DNA of 38,651 nt from a virus, in IMG/VR virus record IMGVR_UViG_3300045241_000022, positions 1 to 38,651 of that record. The stretch is one strand, 5' to 3'. The notes beneath the pieces were generated by a model. It worked only from the letters and a program-made list of their open reading frames with translations. It had not been told where the DNA came from and searched no databases. Positions 8,567 to 17,043 of this stretch are shown here, piece after piece. A program made the translations under genes and the position numbers. Position 1 is the stretch's first letter. Every line of letters starts with the position of its first letter.

Positions 8567-8832
8567 AGCTCTCCGTCACCTATCTCGACGGGCGGAGCGA
8601 AGAGGTCACCCTCACGCCGGGTGATCTCATCGCCTTCGAGCGCAAGTTCGATCTGTCGTTCGCTGCGGTCGAGAAGGACCCACGTATGGAGCACGTCGTG
8701 TTCCTGGCGTGGAACGGCCTGCGTCGCACCGGCCGCGAGACACGGTCGTTCGACGAGTTCATCGACGACGTAGGCGACTTCAACTCGGGAGGCGAGGGAG
8801 AACGCCCTTTGCCCCCACCGCCCGGCTCCTAG
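8563..8832 (+). CDS. Tail assembly chaperone, short form (gpG-like)
   Basis: This 89-residue protein acts during tail assembly with the tape measure protein and is not expected in the virion. It has a compact N-terminal domain (residues 1 to about 70) and a Pro-rich end. It lies between tail tube and tape measure genes. Near its 3' end the heptamer CCCTTTG (8805-8811) lies in the frame needed for -1 slippage (C CCT TTG), so part of the translation should continue into the overlapping frame to give the long form. Confidence 0.88.
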   Translation: MKLSVTYLDGRSEEVTLTPGDLIAFERKFDLSFAAVEKDPRMEHVVFLAWNGLRRTGRETRSFDEFIDDVGDFNSGGEGERPLPPPPGS

Positions 8833-8936
8833 CGAGTCTGGCGGTCGCCACCGGGATCGGCCCGAATGACCTCGCGAACGCCGACCTGGAGGTGTTCGGC
8901 GAGATGGTGCGAATCGTGACGGAGGCCAACCGGTGA
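8563..8936 (+). CDS. Tail assembly chaperone, frameshifted long form (gpGT-like)
   Basis: A -1 slip on CCCTTTG (8805-8811) joins the first 83 residues of the short form to 41 residues read in the other frame (beginning APTARLLASLAVATGIGPND and ending at the TGA 8934-8936), giving 124 residues. The downstream part lacks a good start of its own, and its 'GIGPNDL...ADLEVF' pattern is typical of the T domain of actinophage tail chaperones. This is the lambda G/GT arrangement; lambda uses GGGAAAG, the same X XXY YYG pattern. Frameshifting itself is inferred, not shown. Confidence 0.85.
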
Positions 8937-9316
8937 GCGGTGAACGCATCGAGGTCGAGGGCCTCAAGGAACTGATCCGCGACTTGAAGAAGGCCGATCA
9001 GGGCATCACGGTGGAGCTCAAGAAGCTTCACAAGGCGGCAGGCGACGAAGTAGCCACGGAGGCGAAGACACTCGTCCCCCGCCGGTCAGGGCGCCTGGCG
9101 AACTCGATCCGAGCCGGCGCCCAGCAGCAAGGCGCCGTCGTCCGCGCTGGCGGCGGCGGAATCCCCTACGCCAAGGTCATTCACTTCGGCTGGCCCCAGC
9201 ACAACATCAGGCCGCAACCGTTCCTCTACGACGCTCTCGACAAGCGACGCGGCGACGTCCAGGCCGCCTACGAGCGTGCCTTACAGAAGCTGGTCGACCG
9301 GACCTTCGGGAGCTGA
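8933..9316 (+). CDS. HK97 gp10-like neck/tail protein
   Basis: The 127-residue protein fits the HK97 gp10 family: a basic helical N-terminus, then 'LVPRRSGRLANSIRAG' and 'PYAKVIHFGWPQHNIRPQPF', both highly characteristic. Members are usually encoded between connector and tail terminator genes. Here the gene stands after the tail chaperones, directly before the tape measure. It starts at a GTG overlapping the chaperone stop (GTGA, 8933-8936). Confidence 0.85.
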   Translation: MSGERIEVEGLKELIRDLKKADQGITVELKKLHKAAGDEVATEAKTLVPRRSGRLANSIRAGAQQQGAVVRAGGGGIPYAKVIHFGWPQHNIRPQPFLYDALDKRRGDVQAAYERALQKLVDRTFGS

Positions 9317-9319
9317 CTT

Positions 9320-11416
9320 ATGGCAGACCCTACCGTCAAGGTCGTCATCACTGGCGACGCCAGCGGCGCCCAGCGTGCCTTCGAGGAGACCGAGAAGTCG
9401 GCCTCTGGGTTCGGTTCCAAGGTCTCCAGTATTCTGTCTGGTGCCGGCGCGGTCGCGCTCGGTGTCTACGGGCCGCAGGCCATCGCGGGCGTGGTCGATT
9501 TCTTCAAGTCGGGCGTCAAGGGCGCGATGGACGACGAGAAGGGGCAGGCCCTTCTTCATCGCACTCTGCGCGATGTCACCGGTGCCACCGACGACCAGGC
9601 CAAGGGCGTGGACAAGTGGATCTCCTCGGTGCAGAACGCCACCGGGACCTTGGACGACGAACTGCGCCCGGCGTTGGACTCGCTCCTGCGTGGCGGCGAG
9701 AACGTCCTCCAGGCCGAGACGGACCTCTCATTGGCGCAGGACATCTCGACGCAGACCGGCAAGCCGCTCATCGACGTTACGAACGCCCTGTCCAAGGCCC
9801 ACAACGGCAACTACAAGGCCCTCAAGGCTCTGTCGCCGGCCCTGACCGGGCTCATCAAGGATGGCGCCTCAGCCGACTCGGTGTTCGGCTCGCTGCACAA
9901 GACTTTCGCCGGGGCGACGGCCGAGTTCGGTGCCACCACCGAGGGCAAGCTCAAGATCCTCAGCGCCAACTTCACCGACCTCAAGGAGAACATCGGCGCC
10001 GCGCTGATCCCTGTCCTGCAAAGCCTGTCCTCGTGGGCGGTGGACTCGTTCCTCCCGGCCATGCAGTCGGCTCAACAGTGGGTAGTGACCAACTGGCCCG
10101 CCATACGTGAAGCGATCCTCGGTGTCCTGCGGCCCGTGGTCGAGTGGGTTCGCACCACGTTCCCGGTCGTGCGCGATGCCGTCGTCGGTGCGCTGAGCGT
10201 CGCGGTCGACTGGGTCCGTACGACGTGGCCTCAGGTGCGCGACACGATCGTAGGGGTGGCCCAGGAGGTCATCACTTGGGTCCGCACGAACTGGCCGCTG
10301 TTCAAGCAGGCCGTCATCGACACCATGCAGCCCATCATCGACTGGATCAAGCTGCACTGGGACGAGATCAAGCAGACGACGATGCAGGTCTGGTCGGACA
10401 TCAAGACCGAGGTCACGGTCGAGATCACCGCCATCAAGACGTGGATCATGATCGAGCTCGCCGCCATCGAGCTGATCTGGCGCAACTTCCACGATCAGAT
10501 CATGGGCATCGTCCGGTCCGTGTGGACCCAGATCGGCGGCGAGGTCAAGGCCGCCATCGAAGCCATCCGGGCCATCATCCAGATCGTCACCGCCCTGATC
10601 CACGGCGACTGGGGCCAGGCGTGGGACGGCATCAAGAATCTGATGGGCGCCATCTGGGATGGCATCTTCGCCCTCGTCTACGGCATGGTGCAGCGCATCC
10701 GCATCGTCATCGAGGCGGCGTGGATCGTCATTCACGGGATCACGGTCGCCGCCTGGGAAGCCATCAAGGGTGCGGTCTCGGCGGGGGTGAGTGCCGTCGT
10801 CTCGTTCGTCGCTGGACTACCGGGCAAAGCGGTCAGCGCGCTGTCGTCGTTCGCCTCGATGCTCGGCGCGGTCGGCCGCTCAGCAATGGACTCGATGAAG
10901 AACGCCATGGTCGAGCAGTTCGGCAATGTCGTCTCGTTCGTCTCCGGCATCCCCGGCCGTGTGGTCAGCGCGATCGGCGACATGAGCCACGTTCTGTTCT
11001 CTGCCGGGCAGAAGGTCATCGGTGGCTTCATCGACGGCATCAAGTCCGCCATCGGCGGGATCAAGGACGCGGTCGGTGGGATCGCCGGCAAGATCGTGAG
11101 CTGGAAGGGTCCGCCCTCCTACGACAGCACGCTCCTGGTCGACAACGGACGGCGCATCATTGGTGGCCTCGTCCGAGGCATCAAGTCAAGTGTGCCTGAC
11201 GTGCGCGACGCGCTCGGCGGATTGACCGGTGACATCCCCGGCATGGCCCTGCCGGTCGGTGGGGGCGGATCGACCGCTTCGAGCGTGGGCGGCGGCGGAG
11301 ACATCCACATCCACGTCGCCGGTTCCATCGTCAGCGAGCGCGGACTGATCGACACCGTCCACGAGGGCCTTCTCCAGAAGCAGAAGCGCCAAGGGTCGCT
11401 TGGCCTGGCGGCATGA
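9320..11416 (+). CDS. Tape measure protein
   Basis: This 698-residue protein sets tail length and spans the tube lumen. The N-terminal third is helical and charged. The centre carries a series of similar segments built on 'WVRTTWPQVRDTIVG'-type units rich in Trp. Hydrophobic Gly/Ala-rich stretches follow (around residues 470-600), and the C-terminus has 'GPPSYDSTLLVDNGRRIIGG', typical for actinophage tape measures. Its length would correspond to a tail of roughly 100 nm by the usual 1.5 Angstrom per residue rule. GGGAG (9308-9312) precedes the ATG, and the stop overlaps the next gene (ATGA). Confidence 0.93.
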   Translation: MADPTVKVVITGDASGAQRAFEETEKSASGFGSKVSSILSGAGAVALGVYGPQAIAGVVDFFKSGVKGAMDDEKGQALLHRTLRDVTGATDDQAKGVDKWISSVQNATGTLDDELRPALDSLLRGGENVLQAETDLSLAQDISTQTGKPLIDVTNALSKAHNGNYKALKALSPALTGLIKDGASADSVFGSLHKTFAGATAEFGATTEGKLKILSANFTDLKENIGAALIPVLQSLSSWAVDSFLPAMQSAQQWVVTNWPAIREAILGVLRPVVEWVRTTFPVVRDAVVGALSVAVDWVRTTWPQVRDTIVGVAQEVITWVRTNWPLFKQAVIDTMQPIIDWIKLHWDEIKQTTMQVWSDIKTEVTVEITAIKTWIMIELAAIELIWRNFHDQIMGIVRSVWTQIGGEVKAAIEAIRAIIQIVTALIHGDWGQAWDGIKNLMGAIWDGIFALVYGMVQRIRIVIEAAWIVIHGITVAAWEAIKGAVSAGVSAVVSFVAGLPGKAVSALSSFASMLGAVGRSAMDSMKNAMVEQFGNVVSFVSGIPGRVVSAIGDMSHVLFSAGQKVIGGFIDGIKSAIGGIKDAVGGIAGKIVSWKGPPSYDSTLLVDNGRRIIGGLVRGIKSSVPDVRDALGGLTGDIPGMALPVGGGGSTASSVGGGGDIHIHVAGSIVSERGLIDTVHEGLLQKQKRQGSLGLAA

Positions 11417-13443
11417 CCACCCGCCCAACCGTCCACTGCGAGTTCACGTTCGGTCAAGGACCGGCCGGTGGGCCGTGGATGACCCTCAACGATCCCCACC
11501 GCGGGATTCTCAACACCGACAAGCTGGCTGACGACACGCTCGGCGTCGGCTTCTGGACCGACCTCATTACGACCGACGGCGTCTACTCGGTGGACACCAA
11601 GCGTGGCCGTCAGCGGCTCCTGCAGTCCACCGAGGCCGGCACCCTCACCGCCGTCATACCGAACCCTACGCGCCGGATCGACCCCACCAACCTCTCCGGT
11701 CCGTTCGTGTCGGCCGGACTGTCGCTCGTCAAGCCCATGCGGCCCGCCCGGCTGCGTGCCGACTGGGGATTCGACGCCGTCAGCCTCCCGACCGGCAACG
11801 TCGCCGACTACATCTCCACCCCCCACAAGTCATCAATGGCGATCACCGACCTCTACTTCGAGTGGACCGGCACCGCCAAGTGGAGCAACAGCGGCACCGA
11901 CACCCTGGCCGCCAAGTACGGCACCGCCGGCAACCGCTCCTGGCGGCTACGGCGAGTCAACCAGACGCTCGAGCTGACCTGGTCCACCAACGGCACCGCC
12001 ACCACGACGGAAAGCCTCGACTTCTCGTCGCTGTTCGGGACGATCCACAACGACGAAGTCTTCTCGTTCTACGTGCTGCTCCACTGCGCCGGTACGGACC
12101 CCAGCGAAGGACTCGCCTACACGGCGGGCCGCTACTTCGTGCAGATCGTCGGCGCCCGTTCCGGTGGCGGCACCTTCACCGCCTCCGTCGTCGGCGCGGC
12201 GTCCACGTCGATCTTCAACGCCACCTCGACCCCCATCACTCTCGGGCAGACCAACTCGGCGAACCCGCTGCAGGGCACCGTTCGCCGGTTCGCGCTGTTC
12301 GACCGGGTACCAGTCCCCATCGACGGGTTCTCCAGCGGTGGGTTCATCGTCGACCCCATCCCGCACCGTGGCCGGTACGTCGCCGTGTTCGACGCCACCT
12401 GGATACCGACCACCGTCGGCACCGGTGTGTCGACGGGCAGCAGCACCGTGACTTCTTATCCGACGCAGGAAATCTGGACGCTTAACGGGGCAGCCGTCGC
12501 GCAGGTCGCGAGCGCCACCCCCAGCTACGACCTGTGGCGCGGCTACGTCGATGAGTGGTCCCTCGCCTGGAGAGATCCTGGCGACGCCCAGACCACCGTC
12601 ACCGCCACCGACGGCTTCAAGATCCTGTCACGAGTCAACAACGTCGCCAGCGGATCGGTTGGTGCCGGCGAGTACACCGGAGCGCGCATCGGGCGGCTTC
12701 TCGACTCGGCAGGGTGGGGCTCGACGGACCGGGCACTGGATACCGGGCAGACCACCGTTCAAGCAACCACGCTCGCTCAGAACGTCCTCACCGAACTGTT
12801 CCTGACGACCGACACGGACCGCGGCGAGTTCCGCATCGAAACGGACGGAACAGCCACCTTCCACGACCGCTTCTGGCGGTACACCTGCGACCGCGGCAAG
12901 CAGCGGGCATGGCTGTTCGGTGACTCCACCGACGGTCTCGAGATCCCGTACTCGAACCTCGACTGCTCCAATGACGACGATCTCATCATCAACGCCACCT
13001 CCATCGCCTGTGTCGGTGGCACGGCCCAGACTTCATCGGATTCCACGTCGCAGGCCGAGTACCTGAAACGGACCTTCAACCGCACCGACCTGATCCACCA
13101 GACCGACGCCGAGTCCGCCTCTTACGCCACGCTGACGATCGCCGAGTTCAAGGACCAGGATCTTCGCTTCGACGCGCTCACCATCGAGTCGTCCAGCGAT
13201 GACCGCATGTGGCCCGTCATCCTCGGTGCCCGCATCGGTGACCGCTGCACGGTCCGTCGTCGCCCGCCTGGTGGCGGGTCGACGATCGAGCGGGACTGCT
13301 TCATCGAAGGCATCACGCATCACATCGAGTCCCCCGTCTACTGGCGCACGACGTTTCAATTGTCGGACGCCTCACGGTGGGGTGGGTTCGTCCTCGACGA
13401 CTCCGCCCTCGGCGTGCTCGATACCAACCGCCTGAACTTCTAG
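11413..13443 (+). CDS. Large minor tail protein (distal tail/baseplate)
   Basis: This 676-residue protein follows the tape measure, where distal tail and tail-tip proteins are encoded. The N-terminal part (1-130) includes 'LADDTLGVGFWTDL' and arginine-rich strands. Residues about 130-300 look like an inserted jelly-roll/laminin-G-type domain (ISTPHKSSMAITDLYFEW, then a strand-rich region ending 'GTVRRFALFDRVPVP'), a fold often used for carbohydrate binding. The remainder resembles siphovirus minor tail proteins. A likely adsorption-apparatus component; the exact role is inferred from order and domain pattern. Confidence 0.78.
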   Translation: MTTRPTVHCEFTFGQGPAGGPWMTLNDPHRGILNTDKLADDTLGVGFWTDLITTDGVYSVDTKRGRQRLLQSTEAGTLTAVIPNPTRRIDPTNLSGPFVSAGLSLVKPMRPARLRADWGFDAVSLPTGNVADYISTPHKSSMAITDLYFEWTGTAKWSNSGTDTLAAKYGTAGNRSWRLRRVNQTLELTWSTNGTATTTESLDFSSLFGTIHNDEVFSFYVLLHCAGTDPSEGLAYTAGRYFVQIVGARSGGGTFTASVVGAASTSIFNATSTPITLGQTNSANPLQGTVRRFALFDRVPVPIDGFSSGGFIVDPIPHRGRYVAVFDATWIPTTVGTGVSTGSSTVTSYPTQEIWTLNGAAVAQVASATPSYDLWRGYVDEWSLAWRDPGDAQTTVTATDGFKILSRVNNVASGSVGAGEYTGARIGRLLDSAGWGSTDRALDTGQTTVQATTLAQNVLTELFLTTDTDRGEFRIETDGTATFHDRFWRYTCDRGKQRAWLFGDSTDGLEIPYSNLDCSNDDDLIINATSIACVGGTAQTSSDSTSQAEYLKRTFNRTDLIHQTDAESASYATLTIAEFKDQDLRFDALTIESSSDDRMWPVILGARIGDRCTVRRRPPGGGSTIERDCFIEGITHHIESPVYWRTTFQLSDASRWGGFVLDDSALGVLDTNRLNF

Positions 13444-13485
13444 CGCCCTAGCGCGCGCTACTCCACCGGACAGGGGAGCACCTTC

Positions 13486-13929
13486 GTGCCGCATACCTAC
13501 GTAGCCGGTGAAACCCTCACCGCCGTCAACATGGAGCTCCTGCCGAAAGGGTCGGTCGGCTATGTGGAGGCCACCGGCGCGCAGACCGGCATCGGGGCGG
13601 CGGCGACGGACATCACGTCGCTGACTCTGACGTTCACCGCGGTGGCGTCGCACCGATACCTGATTCTGTGGAAGGTCATCGTGGCACAGCAGACCTCCAC
13701 CGGCGTGGTGCAGGTGATCCTCACCGACGGTTCCAACGTCCAGAAGGCCGGGTGCGCGGCCACTTTCACCGCGGGTGTGTTCGGGAACATGTCCGGCATG
13801 TGGTCGATCGTGCCGGGTGCGGGCTCGACGACCTACAAGCTGAGGGCGTTCACCTCGGCAGGGACGGTGGACCTCAGCCAGTCGGCCTCGGCGCCCTCGT
13901 CTTTGCAGATCGTGGATATCGGGGCCTGA
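13486..13929 (+). CDS. Small virion (tail-tip/fibre) protein
   Basis: A 147-residue protein starting at GTG 13486 with GGGGAG at 13473-13478. The start 'YVAGETLTAVNMELLPKGSV' is a frequent opening of short phage tail or fibre proteins. The rest is Thr/Ser/Val-rich and likely a beta-sandwich. A small inverted repeat (TAGCGC-N8-GCGCTA, 13441-13460) separates it from the upstream gene. It overlaps the lysin start (TGATG at 13927-13931). Confidence 0.66.
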   Translation: MPHTYVAGETLTAVNMELLPKGSVGYVEATGAQTGIGAAATDITSLTLTFTAVASHRYLILWKVIVAQQTSTGVVQVILTDGSNVQKAGCAATFTAGVFGNMSGMWSIVPGAGSTTYKLRAFTSAGTVDLSQSASAPSSLQIVDIGA

Positions 13930-14819
13930 TGACCCTGGTCATCGACACCATCCACGAGATCCAGGTCTCGGACATCAACCTGCTGCTGTCGCTCGGCGTC
14001 ACCGGCGTCTCGCGCTACATCGCCCGATCGTCGAACTATCCGACGAAGATCATCCGCAAGCCGGAGTTCGATCGGATTGTCAACGACGGCCGGCTGAAGC
14101 TCGTCTTGAACTACGAGGCATCCGGCACCGAATGGGTGCAGGGCTACGCCAAAGGTGCGAGTGACGGCCAGTGGGCCCGTGCCTACGCCACCTCGCTCGG
14201 CTGGCCGACGACCCGGCCGATCACGCAGTCGATCGACCAGACGGTATCCAACGCGCAGCTTCCCATCGCCGCCGAGTACCAGCACGGTTTCAACGTCGGC
14301 AACGGAGGCGCCCCGCAGGGCTGCTACGGCCCCGGCTACGTCATCCAGTACCTCGCCGACCGGGGGCTCATCTCCGTCGGCTGGCAATGGAAAGACGGCA
14401 CCCGAGCCAACGTCAGCGCCGCCCACATCCGCCAGAAGTACGGGACGCTCGCTCTGCCGTTCTCCCATGACACGAACACGCCGCTGACCGTCGACTACGG
14501 ACAGCACCCACTTTTCGCGCTTCCCCCACCGCCGGAGGGCAACATGAACGAAGCCACAATCACCGCTGCCGTATGGGGCCAGCCGTTCACCGGCCCCGAC
14601 GCCCCCGCAAGCGTCTACCTGCACGACACGCGGCTCGTGGTCGGGACCATCGACAGTCGCGTTCAGGACCTGGCTACGACGCTCGGAGTCGTGCTGGACG
14701 GGCTCACCGTCCTGACCAAGAAGGTCGACGCCCTGGCCGCCGCGACCGGTGATCCCGATGCGGTGCGGGCCGTGATCCGCGACGAGCTCAACAAGACGAT
14801 CCTGACCGCCGTCGAATGA
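13929..14819 (+). CDS. DUF1906-type glycoside hydrolase-like lysin
   Basis: The 296-residue protein has an N-terminal domain (about 1-195) like the Rv2525c/DUF1906 glycoside-hydrolase-like TIM barrel: 'SRYIARSSNYPTKII', 'LVLNYEASG', 'WARAYATSLGWP' and an Asp in 'ITQSIDQTV' at the usual active-site position. In phages this domain serves as a peptidoglycan hydrolase (endolysin). The C-terminal 90 residues are predicted helical/coiled coil (LATTLGVVLDGLTVLTKK) and may bind or oligomerise. No signal peptide. It heads a cluster of small membrane-protein genes, which supports a lysis role; a virion-associated lysin cannot be excluded. Confidence 0.75.
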   Translation: MTLVIDTIHEIQVSDINLLLSLGVTGVSRYIARSSNYPTKIIRKPEFDRIVNDGRLKLVLNYEASGTEWVQGYAKGASDGQWARAYATSLGWPTTRPITQSIDQTVSNAQLPIAAEYQHGFNVGNGGAPQGCYGPGYVIQYLADRGLISVGWQWKDGTRANVSAAHIRQKYGTLALPFSHDTNTPLTVDYGQHPLFALPPPPEGNMNEATITAAVWGQPFTGPDAPASVYLHDTRLVVGTIDSRVQDLATTLGVVLDGLTVLTKKVDALAAATGDPDAVRAVIRDELNKTILTAVE

Positions 14820-15184
14820 ACGTCCTCGGCGCCATTGTCCTGACCATCGTCGAGAAGATCGACGAGTTGTGGGAGCGGACCGTCGGCGCGGTCGTCACGG
14901 TCGCCCAGGACGCCGCCTATTCGATTCAAGGGCACCGAAGGCGAAGACGGGTGAGCAAGGCGTTCGACCTCGATGTCCAAGACCTGCCCGACGGGTGGAC
15001 CCCGTTGCGCGTCGCGGCCGTCATCGAATGCCTCGACGAGACCGGGGAACTGGTGCTCGCCACCCGTACCTCTGATGACCTGCCGGCCTGGGCCGCGCTC
15101 GGCCTCTACTCCGTCACCGTCGCCGTGCTCGAGAGAGAGATCGTCGAGAGCTTCGAGGAAGAAGACCAAGGGGAGGACGCATGA
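14816..15184 (+). CDS. Lysis-cluster protein of unknown function
   Basis: A 122-residue protein translationally coupled to the lysin (ATGA at 14816-14819). It has a short hydrophobic N-terminal stretch (LGAIVLTIVEKI), then a basic patch (HRRRRR near residue 40) and an acidic C-terminus. It is not a recognised family. The place between lysin and coiled-coil membrane proteins suggests a lysis accessory or a small structural protein. Confidence 0.6.
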   Translation: MNVLGAIVLTIVEKIDELWERTVGAVVTVAQDAAYSIQGHRRRRRVSKAFDLDVQDLPDGWTPLRVAAVIECLDETGELVLATRTSDDLPAWAALGLYSVTVAVLEREIVESFEEEDQGEDA

Positions 15185-15210
15185 AGTGCACCAGAAGGTG
15201 CCATGAGTGA
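15181..15210 (+). CDS. Nine-codon bridging mini-ORF
   Basis: ATG at 15181 overlaps the preceding stop as ATGA and encodes MKCTRRCHE. Its TGA (15208-15210) overlaps the next GTG start (15207). The mini-ORF would carry terminating ribosomes across the 22-base gap to the next gene. Whether it is translated is unknown; chance is possible. Confidence 0.25.
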   Translation: MKCTRRCHE

Positions 15211-15533
15211 GCATCGCCGTACTGGCCACGCTGCTCGGATCGTTCGCCCTCGTCATATCTGCACTCTCGGCCGTCTATGCAGGTGTGACTCGGAACCGGA
15301 CGGCTCGCTCCGCTGGCAGGGATGACCATTTCACCCGCACGATTGACGGGTTCCAGAAGCTCCTCGACGAGCAGGACGAGAAGATCGCCAAGCAAGGCGA
15401 ACGCATCCTCCAGCTCGAAGCCGACGTGAAGTCGGCCCGGTCCGAGGCCCGTCGCGCCAACCTCCACGCCGCGGACTGTGAGCACGAGTTGCGGGACGCC
15501 CGCCGCCGCATCCTCGAATTGGAGCGGTCATGA
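15207..15533 (+). CDS. Membrane protein with one TM helix and coiled coil
   Basis: This 108-residue protein starts at GTG 15207, with AGAAGG at 15193-15198. Residues 2-24 (IAVLATLLGSFALVISALSA) form a hydrophobic helix. Residues about 45-108 are a long charged heptad-type coiled coil (KLLDEQDEKIAKQGERI). Topology and place resemble spanin-like or holin-accessory proteins in actinophage lysis cassettes. The next gene is coupled by ATGA. Function not proven by any motif. Confidence 0.68.
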   Translation: MSIAVLATLLGSFALVISALSAVYAGVTRNRTARSAGRDDHFTRTIDGFQKLLDEQDEKIAKQGERILQLEADVKSARSEARRANLHAADCEHELRDARRRILELERS

Positions 15534-15949
15534 CCGAGCCCACCCCTGAGCCCGCAGAGCAGTCGCGCACTCTCGTCATCGAGAACAAGGTGTCCAGGGC
15601 GGGCCTCCTCGCCATCGTCTTCCTCGCTCTCGCCGCACTGATCGCGGTCGTCGGGCTGGTGTCTGTGAATCACAGCGCCACCCACGACGTCCACCAGGCC
15701 CAAGCCGCAGTCGCGGCCGCCCGTAGCCAGGTCGATGACCTGACGCTCGAGCAGCGGTGTCGGGCTGACGCTGCCGCCAACGTGTCCCGAGCGACCGGCG
15801 CTCTCATCTCCGGATTCTCCCTCGCTTTCGAGGGCGGCTACGGGACAGACCGAGTCGTCATCCGGTCCCGCCTCTCCGATCTCCGCAACGCCCTCGATGC
15901 CGCCCTCGCCGCCCAGGTGAAGGCGCTCAACAGTTGCAAGTCGAACTAA
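15530..15949 (+). CDS. Single-TM lysis-cluster protein
   Basis: A 139-residue protein with a Pro/Glu-rich N-terminal tail, one strong transmembrane segment (about residues 24-46: LLAIVFLALAALIAVVGLVS) and a C-terminal, mostly helical domain with two Cys (residues 77 and 136) that could form a disulphide outside the membrane. It overlaps the upstream gene (ATGA) and is followed by the two-TM protein. A holin-like or spanin-like role is plausible from arrangement. Confidence 0.66.
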   Translation: MTEPTPEPAEQSRTLVIENKVSRAGLLAIVFLALAALIAVVGLVSVNHSATHDVHQAQAAVAAARSQVDDLTLEQRCRADAAANVSRATGALISGFSLAFEGGYGTDRVVIRSRLSDLRNALDAALAAQVKALNSCKSN

Positions 15950-15961
15950 AGGAGTCCCCAC

Positions 15962-16132
15962 ATGTTTGCCACGATCGTCACCGGCCAGGTTGACCTCGCC
16001 GACGTGTTCTTCCTGGTCGCCGTCATTCTCGCCGTGATCGCCTCGGTCGTTGCGATCGCGCGGGACAACGTCGAAGGCGCACTACTGCCCGCCGCCGTCG
16101 CCTTCGGGTTCCTCGCCCTACTCGTGCTGTGA
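15962..16132 (+). CDS. Two-TM small membrane protein, candidate holin
   Basis: A 56-residue protein starting at 15962 behind a very good ribosome binding site (AAAGGAG, 15948-15954). It has two hydrophobic helices (about residues 15-33 and 39-56) separated by a short charged turn (ARDNVEG), the layout of a class II holin. Holins open the membrane for endolysin release and set lysis timing. It is the last gene of the lysis cluster. Confidence 0.7.
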   Translation: MFATIVTGQVDLADVFFLVAVILAVIASVVAIARDNVEGALLPAAVAFGFLALLVL

Positions 16133-16166
16133 CCGTCTCCTCCACCACCTCAGAAACGGAGTCCCA

Positions 16167-16859
16167 ATGCAGGCCATGAGTGTGACCCGGCCATCGGGCG
16201 AGTTGAACCTCCGCGTCATCCGCGGCGGCCTCGACACGCCAGCGGCCCGCAAGCGACTCCGCGACTACGTCCCCGACTTCATGCCCCGCCTCGGGCTCGG
16301 CGCCGAAGTCAACGAGTACCGCACGAAGAACCTCCCGAACGTCTGGCGTGGCGCGCGCACGCTCGGCCTGGCATCGGTGCTGGGCATCCCCACCTTCTAC
16401 GGCGAGCTGTACCTCAAGGTGCTCCGCGGGTCAGGCGAGACCGTCGACCTCGGCCTGGTGTCGCTCCGTGTGGTCACCAGCGCCGGTGTCAACTATCTCG
16501 CCGCTGACGTTGCTGGCGGCGCCAACGACAGCAACCTGTTCAAGTTCCACGGCTTCGGGACCGGCACCGGTGCCGAAGCGTCGGGTGATACCGCGCTCGG
16601 CACTGAGTTCACGACGGAGTACGCCACCGACTCGACCCGCCCGACCGGTTCGCAAGCGTCGGCGACCAACACCTACACGACGATCGCCACGTTCTCCCCC
16701 GACTCCGGCGGCACGCTCGCGGTGACCGAGCACGGCATCTTCTCCGCGAGCTCAGCCGGCACGCTGTGGGATCGCTCGAAGTTCTCGGCCGTCAACCTCG
16801 TGTCCGGCTCCGACTCGCTGCAGGCCACGTACGTCGCGACGTTCGCCGCCGGTGGCTGA
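16167..16859 (+). CDS. Putative virion/tail structural protein
   Basis: A 230-residue protein starting at ATG 16167 (ACGGAG at 16156-16161). A longer frame to 16050 exists, but that part overlaps the holin gene out of frame. The N-terminal 80 residues are charged; the rest is strand-rich with Gly/Thr/Ser. No known domain. It starts a second block of structural-type genes after the lysis genes, as seen in some actinophages whose fibre genes lie downstream of lysis. Its end overlaps the next GTG by 8 bases. Confidence 0.6.
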   Translation: MQAMSVTRPSGELNLRVIRGGLDTPAARKRLRDYVPDFMPRLGLGAEVNEYRTKNLPNVWRGARTLGLASVLGIPTFYGELYLKVLRGSGETVDLGLVSLRVVTSAGVNYLAADVAGGANDSNLFKFHGFGTGTGAEASGDTALGTEFTTEYATDSTRPTGSQASATNTYTTIATFSPDSGGTLAVTEHGIFSASSAGTLWDRSKFSAVNLVSGSDSLQATYVATFAAGG

Positions 16860-17043
16860 GCCAGTCCCTAGCAAAGCCGCCATGCGTGCCGCACCCGCGG
16901 CGACAACGCTCGACCAGCGGGTCTCCACGCTGGAGAAGCGGGCGAACGTCCTGCGATCCGACTTGGATGCCGTCTCCGTGCTCCTCGACGCTCGCTGCAA
17001 CACGATCAAGGCGATGTTCGCCGGCATAGGAAAGGGTCTCTAA
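16852..17043 (+). CDS. Small helical protein
   Basis: A 63-residue protein beginning at a GTG inside the end of the previous gene (overlap 16852-16859). After a short Ala/Pro-rich start it is a heptad-type helix (TLDQRVSTLEKRANVLRSDL), suitable for trimerisation, as in small fibre or tail-associated proteins. The TAA overlaps the next ATG (17041-17045). Function unknown. Confidence 0.6.
   Translation: MAEPVPSKAAMRAAPAATTLDQRVSTLEKRANVLRSDLDAVSVLLDARCNTIKAMFAGIGKGL

Noticed and set aside
13833-14624. Minus-strand frame of 263 codons opposite the lysin
   Set aside because: Shadow of the lysin gene; the plus strand has a DUF1906 pattern and coupled start.
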